64,000 nt of DNA from an uncultured Candidatus Melainabacteria bacterium (GTDB lineage: Bacteria > Cyanobacteriota > Vampirovibrionia > Gastranaerophilales > Gastranaerophilaceae): the NCBI GenBank assembly GCA_934754515.1, contig CAKVIG010000008.1:50092-114091 (forward strand), in the 5' to 3' direction. Below the pieces are notes generated by a model. It saw only the letters and a program-made list of their open reading frames with translations. It ran no database searches and was not told the DNA's origin. Made by a program: the position numbers and the translations under genes. Shown piece after piece: positions 58,638-64,000 of the stretch. Numbering within the stretch: the first letter of the stretch is position 1; every line of letters starts with the position of its first letter.

Positions 58638-58745
58638 ACCTATATTTTAGTTTAAATAAATAATGATTTCAATTGAATTTTTATTAGTATTTTATTTGAA
58701 AATTGTATGACTTTGTAAATTATTGTAACTTTTTTCAAAAAACTA

Positions 58746-58774
58746 GCAAAAAAAATTTTTACGTGACTTCATGC
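58746..58774 (+). promoter_or_regulatory. Conserved upstream element, copy 5
   Basis: GCAAAAAAAATTTTTACGTG then ACTTCATGC, 23 nt before the ATG at 58798. Confidence 0.55.
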
Positions 58775-58797
58775 TAATGTAGAAGAAGAAGGTGAAA

Positions 58798-60393
58798 ATG
58801 GACATCAGAATATCAACAAATAAATTTAACATCCCAAAAATAAACTTTAGAAGTGGGGACGACAATAAAAGTGTAACAATTCCAAAAGATTCTAAGTTGG
58901 AAAAAACACCGCAAAATGATACATTTGAGATGTCTGTGGGTTACGTAAATGACGAACACGGACAGACTAATAATATGATGAGAATTTTATCCGGCTTGAA
59001 AGGTGACCTAAGGGTTTCAGCCGGTGACAATGATATTGGAGATGAGAAAAATAAAGCCGTTCACAGAGCTACAATGAAATTTTTGAACCTTGCAAACATT
59101 ACTGCAACTGCTTTAGGTAACCATGAGATGGATACAACTCAATCCGATTTATTAGATTCTATTGAGGATTATGATGGCGATATTCTTGCAACAAACATGA
59201 ATCAGGAAGATGTAGAAGCAGAAGATCCTAAGGATGTAGAAGAGTTGGGTAGAGCTCCACTTATTAACAAATTAAAAAACTCAAAAATTGTTGACGTAAA
59301 AGGTGAAAAAATTGGTTTAGTTGGAGCTTCTCCTATCGATATGTTTGATAGACTAACTCACCCTAATTATCACACAGATTGTTCTATCGATGCATTAGAA
59401 GATACAATTGAAGATATTCAAGAAGAAGTCGATAAAATGAAAGAACAAGGTATCAATAAAATCTTCTTGCTTTCACACTTAGGACATCAGAAAGATCAAA
59501 TTGTAGCTCAGAATACAAAGGACATCGATGTCATTATTGGTGGTCATACTCACGAATTAGTAAAAGATATTAAAGAAGGTGAAAATCTATTCTATAACGA
59601 AAATGGCGAACCTGTTGTTTTAACTGAAGCAGGACGTGATGGTGCCTATTTCGGAAAATTAGATTTGACTTTTGATAAAAATGGTGTGATTACGAAAGCA
59701 CAAAACAACTTAGGTGAAACAAGATTGTTCCATAAAAACATGATTAACCAATATATCTTTGATGAAATTTTAGGTAAACCTGAAAAAGTTGGATTTATCA
59801 GACAAGCTCCGCCGCCACCAACTACTTTAATTGAAGAAAATCCTCATGCAAACTTTGTTTGTGACGCTATGAGAGATGAAATGGGTGCAGATATTGGTGT
59901 TTGGAACAACAGCGGTATTAGAAATTTCTTCCACGAAGGTGTTATTGATTCTCGCGATATCAAGGATATTGCACCATTCTTTGACAGAATGTCATTAGCA
60001 GAAGTTTCAGAGAAAACTCTTGTTGACATGTTTAAAGCAACGGTAAAAACAACTTATACAAGCCATGGTAATAAACCAGGATTGCTTGCCGTATCAGGTT
60101 TGAATTATACAGTAAGCCCTAAAAAAGCTGAACTTACAGCTATGAATTTTGTTGATAAAAACGGAAAAGAAACACCAATTGATATCAATAATCCGAGAGC
60201 AGACAAGATGTATAAGGTTGCGACCGATGAATTTATGATGTCAGCAGGTGCAGATTACGCAGTTCTTGCTCCACATGATAAATGTATAGAAATTCGACCT
60301 TATGACAAAGATGTTTTAACTTGCGAATATATCAAACACTTAGACAGACCAATTGATATCAATCAAACAGGTCGTATCAAGTTCGAAGATTAA
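58798..60393 (+). CDS. UshA-like 5'-nucleotidase/metallophosphatase with N-terminal NFRSG motif
   Basis: 531 residues from the ATG at 58798 (AAGAAGG upstream); a GTG two codons earlier is possible. Metallophosphatase motifs in order: VNDEHGQ (variant of TNDxHG), AGDND, GNHEMD (about 107-112), SHLGHQKD and GGHTHE (about 248-253). The C-terminal 5'-nucleotidase domain follows (NFVCDAMRDEMGADIGVWNNSGIR, LLAVSGLNYTV). Relatives hydrolyse nucleotides or UDP-sugars outside the cytoplasm and carry a signal peptide. Here the N terminus is instead MDIRISTNKFNIPKINFRSG, the motif of other proteins in this window. Confidence 0.9.
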   Translation: MDIRISTNKFNIPKINFRSGDDNKSVTIPKDSKLEKTPQNDTFEMSVGYVNDEHGQTNNMMRILSGLKGDLRVSAGDNDIGDEKNKAVHRATMKFLNLANITATALGNHEMDTTQSDLLDSIEDYDGDILATNMNQEDVEAEDPKDVEELGRAPLINKLKNSKIVDVKGEKIGLVGASPIDMFDRLTHPNYHTDCSIDALEDTIEDIQEEVDKMKEQGINKIFLLSHLGHQKDQIVAQNTKDIDVIIGGHTHELVKDIKEGENLFYNENGEPVVLTEAGRDGAYFGKLDLTFDKNGVITKAQNNLGETRLFHKNMINQYIFDEILGKPEKVGFIRQAPPPPTTLIEENPHANFVCDAMRDEMGADIGVWNNSGIRNFFHEGVIDSRDIKDIAPFFDRMSLAEVSEKTLVDMFKATVKTTYTSHGNKPGLLAVSGLNYTVSPKKAELTAMNFVDKNGKETPIDINNPRADKMYKVATDEFMMSAGADYAVLAPHDKCIEIRPYDKDVLTCEYIKHLDRPIDINQTGRIKFED

Positions 60394-61200
60394 TTATAAC
60401 AACTCTTTTATAGCTAAATGCAAATACTTGGGCAAATCTGATGCAAGAACAGAATATTCGCTCAATTCTTGAGATGCGATTTCTCCTGCTCTGGAGTGTA
60501 GATAAACGCCAAGCTTTGCAGCTTCAAGAATATTCATTTTTTGAGCCAATAATCCTGCTATAATTCCTGCCAAAACATCTCCGGAACCTGCTTTTGCCAA
60601 AGCGGAATTGCCATGCTGGTTGATAAAGAAGTTTTCTTTATCGCAAATAATTGTTCTATGCGTTTTTAAAACTGTAACGCAATTGTATTTTTCTGTTAGT
60701 TTTTTTGCAGAACCTTCCAAATCGTTTAAAACATCTTGCAATGAACGTCCTAAAAGCCTTGCAGCTTCAAGCGGATGCGGTGTAATAACAGAATTTTGAG
60801 GAAGCTTCATAGGATATTTGGCTAAAATATTTAATCCGTCTGCATCAATTACAACAGGCGAAGTTTCCTTTTGTAACTGCGTTAGAATGTCCCTGAAAAT
60901 CTTCACAGAAGCGCGTTCTACACCTAATCCACATCCAACAAGAAATGTTGAAAATTGCTTAATATTTCTTAATCCTTCTTTTCTGGAAAGATAAACCGTT
61001 TCCGGCAAGAGAGTGGAAACAGAACGAATCACTTCTTTTTCAGAAGCTAATGCAACAAATCCGGCACCGACTTTGAGTGTAGAAACTGTAGAAAGGTAAG
61101 ATGCGCCGATATAATTCTTGCATCCTGCAAAATTCAAAACTTTACCAAAAGTTCCTTTGTTTGAGTTTTGTTCTCTTGTTGGCATTTTATAATCTTGCAT
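60394..61200 (-). CDS. nnrD: ADP/ATP-dependent NAD(P)H-hydrate dehydratase
   Basis: 268 residues, the YjeF C-terminal (ribokinase-like) domain alone. VGAGFVALASEKEVIRSV, VIDADGLNILA, VITPHPLEAARLLGRS and ALAKAGSGDVLAGIIAGLLAQ are diagnostic. It repairs hydrated NAD(P)H. The epimerase domain usually fused in front is not in this gene. AGAGGC precedes the ATG. Its stop directly abuts the convergent 5'-nucleotidase gene. Confidence 0.93.
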   Translation of the reverse strand: MQDYKMPTREQNSNKGTFGKVLNFAGCKNYIGASYLSTVSTLKVGAGFVALASEKEVIRSVSTLLPETVYLSRKEGLRNIKQFSTFLVGCGLGVERASVKIFRDILTQLQKETSPVVIDADGLNILAKYPMKLPQNSVITPHPLEAARLLGRSLQDVLNDLEGSAKKLTEKYNCVTVLKTHRTIICDKENFFINQHGNSALAKAGSGDVLAGIIAGLLAQKMNILEAAKLGVYLHSRAGEIASQELSEYSVLASDLPKYLHLAIKELL

Positions 61201-61220
61201 AACTAAAGCCTCTAAGAAAA

Positions 61221-61670
61221 TTATATACCGATTTGTCTTACAATTTCATAAGCCACAATTGCTACCGAGTTGGACAAATTTAAGCTTCGTTGTCCTTCTT
61301 TCATCGGGATAGTAATCGCAGTTTCTTGTGTTATATATTTCTGAGGAAGTCCTCTTGATTCAGGTCCAAAAACGATAAAATCATTTTCTTGGAATTTGAA
61401 ATCCGTGTAAACCCTTTTTGATTTTGTTGTTAAATAGAAAAATCTTCCATTTGGGAATTCTTCATACAACTTTTCCATTGATTCAACTCTATGTAAATCA
61501 ACGCTTTGCCAGTAATCCATACCTGCGCGTTTTGTATATTTATCGGTAAGCGCAAAACCCAGTTTTCCGACAAGATATAAAGAAGCACCCGTGCAAGCGC
61601 AAAGTCTTGCAATATTGCCTGTATTTTGCGGAATTTCAGGTTCATATAAAACTACGTTTAGTTTAGTCAT
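61221..61670 (-). CDS. trmL: tRNA (cytidine/uridine-34-2'-O)-methyltransferase TrmL
   Basis: 149 residues, SPOUT family: LYEPEIPQNTGNIARLCACTGASLYLVGKLGF, KRAGMDYW, FIVFGPESRGLPQKYI and IPMKEGQRSLNLSNSVAIVAYE (trefoil-knot SAM site). It methylates the wobble ribose of certain tRNAs. AAAGGAG precedes the ATG. Confidence 0.95.
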   Translation of the reverse strand: MTKLNVVLYEPEIPQNTGNIARLCACTGASLYLVGKLGFALTDKYTKRAGMDYWQSVDLHRVESMEKLYEEFPNGRFFYLTTKSKRVYTDFKFQENDFIVFGPESRGLPQKYITQETAITIPMKEGQRSLNLSNSVAIVAYEIVRQIGI

Positions 61671-61699
61671 GGCTACTCCTTTAATGGTTGACTACGCTT

Positions 61700-61850
61700 T
61701 CAAAACCTCCTTTATTAGGGAGGTCACAGCTGTTGGCGAAACTTTGTTGAGCCTTACTGATGTGGGTGGGTAGCAGTAAATACGTCATAGATTATTCCTT
61801 ATGGATTAATACCCATCCTAACCTTCCCTAATAAGGGAAGGAACCTATTT
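61700..61850. repeat. Palindromic segments between trmL and the next gene
   Basis: AACCTCCTTTATTAGGGAGGT at the left and CTTCCCTAATAAGGGAAGG at the right, each a hairpin, bracketing about 100 bp. Related in style, not in sequence, to the main palindrome family; a GACCTCC...GGAGGT hairpin near 63845 resembles the left part. Confidence 0.55.
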
Positions 61851-62435
61851 TTTATTATCAAACAAATACTTCGCTTCCAACACAACAGGTATTCCTCTTA
61901 CTACGCAGAATACGATTGCGAATACAGCTGCCCAGAAACCGATTGCCCAAATGATTTCTCTATGAGGGCATACAGGAATTTTTGCAGTGATAATAAGAAC
62001 AAATGCCAAAACCTTAGCAACAGCGTAACTTATTCTCATAAATTTTGAGCCTGTAATGAATTTGCAAATAGGGTTAACTTGCATTCCAAACGGTGTCAAA
62101 CCTTTTTCCATCGCAGCACTTCTGATTGTGTCAGTAATAAATCCTCTTGTAATTGCAATTAATGGAAATAAAATATTTAACCAACCCATTACCGCAAATA
62201 AAATCCAGTATGTGTTTTCTACGATTCTGTCGCCCATAATGTCTAAAAGCGCACCGAATTTTGATTCTTCGTGGAATTTTCTTGCAACATATCCGTCAAC
62301 ACCATCAAGAGCGAATGCAATAATAGTAAGAGCTAACGCCCAAACATAAGATGCTGTGTCACCTTGACAAGTATAAATTAGGTATACTGCAAAAAACATT
62401 ACAAATATTCTGAATATTGAAATAAAATTAGCCAT
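61845..62435 (-). CDS. CDP-alcohol phosphatidyltransferase (PgsA-like)
   Basis: 196 residues, about six membrane helices. The catalytic motif DG..AR........G...D...D is exact in DGYVARKFHEESKFGALLDIMGD. Family members make phosphatidylglycerol phosphate or related lipids. Which alcohol is used cannot be told, though PgsA is a reasonable guess from size. AGGACT precedes the ATG. Confidence 0.88.
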   Translation of the reverse strand: MANFISIFRIFVMFFAVYLIYTCQGDTASYVWALALTIIAFALDGVDGYVARKFHEESKFGALLDIMGDRIVENTYWILFAVMGWLNILFPLIAITRGFITDTIRSAAMEKGLTPFGMQVNPICKFITGSKFMRISYAVAKVLAFVLIITAKIPVCPHREIIWAIGFWAAVFAIVFCVVRGIPVVLEAKYLFDNKK

Positions 62436-62457
62436 AATTAGTCCTATTCCCTTTTTC

Positions 62458-63456
62458 TTATACTTTCATTCTTGAAAGCGCGAAATCTTTCTTGTTCAAG
62501 TCTTCAACTTTTGAACCAAGCATAATCTTTTCAGCTTCTTCCAAAACGCTTACGACCGCATAACCGTTAGCACCGTCAGAACGAGCTTTTTGGTGTGAAG
62601 CACAGCAGTTTACAAAGTGCTGGCATGCAAGTTTAAGTGGTTCAATTTCTAAATAATCTAGTGCGAAGTTTTGAGTATTTGCAGGAACAAAGTTATCGTA
62701 AACTTTCAACTTATCAGTTGGTGCTGTGTCATCAAATATCGCAGTAGCTTTTGTGCCTCTAACAAGTAATGTTACGTGTTTTTGAGGTGTAATCCAACTA
62801 TCTGAAATATGAGCAATCATACCGCCTTCAAATTCAACGCCGATATGAGTGATATCCATAATGTCGTTTCTGTCAGAAGAACAGCCGATAGCAGAAATAA
62901 CTTTAACAGGATTTTTTCCTGTAACATAAGCAATCATTGAAACATCGTGCGGTGCCAAATCCCACATAACGCTTCTGTCGTTCTTGTGGTAATTTACGTT
63001 TAATCTGTCACTTTGTGCATAAACCAATTCGCCCAAAACGCCTTCTTCAATAAGCATTTTTAATCTGTTTACCGCAGGGTGGTAAAGCAACAAGTGGTCA
63101 ACCATCAAAACCAAACCTTTTGATTCGGCAAGTTCAGTTAAAACTTTTGCTTCTTCTGCTACTGTTGAAATCGGTTTTTCAACATAAACATTTTTACCTG
63201 CTTCCAACATAGCTTTAACTATCTTGAAGTGAGTATGGCTTGGTGTTACAACAGCTACACCAGTGATATCAGGATTATTAATAATATCATTAAAATCCTT
63301 TGTAACTTTAACTCCCGGAAATTGTTCTTGAACAGATTTTAAAGACTCGTCGTCTAAATCACAAACCATTTCCAAGGCGTTTAGATTATAAAAATTGCGG
63401 ACAATATTCTTGCCCCACATTCCCATACCGATAACTGCTATTTTTTGTTCTTTCAT
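62458..63456 (-). CDS. Gfo/Idh/MocA-family oxidoreductase
   Basis: 332 residues. NAD(P)-binding start VIGMGMWGKNIVRNF, then VVTPSHTHFKIVKAMLEAGKNVYVEKPIST, the EKP motif of the family, and HDVSMIAYVTGKNP in the C-terminal domain. Often acts on sugars or nucleotide sugars (WlbA-like dehydrogenases), consistent with a surface glycan role. GGGGAG precedes the ATG. It is 22 nt upstream of the phosphatidyltransferase gene. Confidence 0.9.
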   Translation of the reverse strand: MKEQKIAVIGMGMWGKNIVRNFYNLNALEMVCDLDDESLKSVQEQFPGVKVTKDFNDIINNPDITGVAVVTPSHTHFKIVKAMLEAGKNVYVEKPISTVAEEAKVLTELAESKGLVLMVDHLLLYHPAVNRLKMLIEEGVLGELVYAQSDRLNVNYHKNDRSVMWDLAPHDVSMIAYVTGKNPVKVISAIGCSSDRNDIMDITHIGVEFEGGMIAHISDSWITPQKHVTLLVRGTKATAIFDDTAPTDKLKVYDNFVPANTQNFALDYLEIEPLKLACQHFVNCCASHQKARSDGANGYAVVSVLEEAEKIMLGSKVEDLNKKDFALSRMKV

Positions 63457-64000
63457 ACTATTCTCCCCTATATAAAGATTATATTACAAGCCATGTTTTC
63501 AGTAAAGAGGGATTAAGAAATTTGCGCAGTGCCTGTTTAAAATGTAGATTAGGTATAGCAATCCAGCTTTTTGATAACTATTTTTATTTTATTAAAATTT
63601 CCATGGATAGTGATAGGTCAGGCACTGCCTGACAAAAACTTTCAAGTAAATAACACCCTTTCCCGTCCTCCGGACACTCTCCCCATGTAAAATTGACAAA
63701 AGGGGAGGGAGCAACATACGTTAATTGTACGACTTTAGCTCCCTCCCTCGGGGGAGGGTGTCCGGAGGACGGGAGAGGGTGTTATAAATGATTGTTGTAA
63801 CCACCCGCAGCTGTAAAGCGTAGCACGGCTTCGCTAACAGCTGCGACCTCCCTATTCATGGAGGTTGTTCAATCAATGCGTCACATAAATATTTCTTCTA
63901 AGCTCTCTATCAAACCGCCTATTAAACAGAAATAAACATTTGCTCTAATATAAATCTAATACCACATATGTTGCATATTGCAATGAAAAAAAAAAAATGC
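63457..64000. other. Non-coding right end (544 bp)
   Basis: No gene seen on either strand. It contains a GTCAGGCACTGCCTGAC palindrome (63617-63633), a large inverted repeat (63648-63788), and AT-rich sequence to the edge. Confidence 0.7.
63648..63788. repeat. Large inverted repeat, about 140 bp
   Basis: ATAACACCCTTTCCCGTCCT...GACACTCTCCCC at the left and GAGGGTGTCCGGAGGACGGG...GTGTTAT at the right are complementary over about 35 bp. An inner pair GGGGAGGGAGC/GCTCCCTCCC adds a second stem. GC-rich against its surroundings, no coding. Confidence 0.8.

Overview
The window is low-GC bacterial chromosome from a diderm: TolC-type and beta-barrel outer-membrane proteins sit next to a full cell-wall/division cluster. 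The gene content best fits the gut-associated non-photosynthetic sister group of Cyanobacteria (Melainabacteria/Vampirovibrionia, Gastranaerophilales-like). That placement is an inference from protein character: zinc-type S14 and L31, several families of lineage-specific unknown proteins, and many proteins with a short N-terminal F-K/R/G motif. No marker tree could be run.

Layout. 1-5781: trigger factor (partial, minus), then murC-murB-ddl-ftsQ-hemW (plus), i.e. peptidoglycan precursor synthesis and division. 5784-8193: a promoter, a cobalamin riboswitch and two unknown genes, one with a Cys-rich knuckle and one with several membrane segments. 8194-8999: non-coding, with a MITE-like element bounded by 69-bp inverted repeats. 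9000-11889 (mostly minus): acetyltransferase, BaiN-like flavoprotein, folK, rpmE. 12106-19796: S10/spc ribosomal protein operon from rpsJ to rpsN, with unusually long spacers that hold palindromic repeats. 19797-20788: a repeat-rich non-coding stretch. 20789-29000: uridine-kinase-like protein and a complete EmrAB-TolC-type efflux set (tolC minus; marR-emrA-emrB plus) carrying the same 22-bp operator at both transcription units. 29061-32282: a tandem-repeat protein, rpsP, a glycosyltransferase, a decayed serine recombinase and tRNA-fMet. 32540-41324: U32 peptidase/hydroxylase family protein, large unknown proteins, era, a GH13 enzyme and a histidine-rich leader ORF. 41331-45713: TPR protein, pth, two tandem paralogues and ffh. 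45831-51346: six minus-strand genes of an unrecognised family group with conserved helical ends and variable centres. 51628-63456: MATE-rsmE-cca, tRNA-Asn, mrnC, a division-linked FtsB/DivIC-like protein, a 5'-nucleotidase-like enzyme, nnrD, trmL, a CDP-alcohol phosphatidyltransferase and a Gfo/Idh/MocA dehydrogenase.

The strongest candidates for undescribed biology are: (i) a short N-terminal motif ending in F-[KRGQ]-[SGAN] on at least eight unrelated proteins, five of which also share a conserved upstream DNA element of about 27 bp; (ii) the 45831-51346 cluster, whose proteins begin MGxxAS, end in a common coiled-coil plus aromatic tail, and differ in the middle, an architecture like that of filament subunits; (iii) a B12 riboswitch in front of two genes with no recognised role. 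A family of GC-richer palindromic repeats is scattered through the window and has entered at least three reading frames without breaking them.
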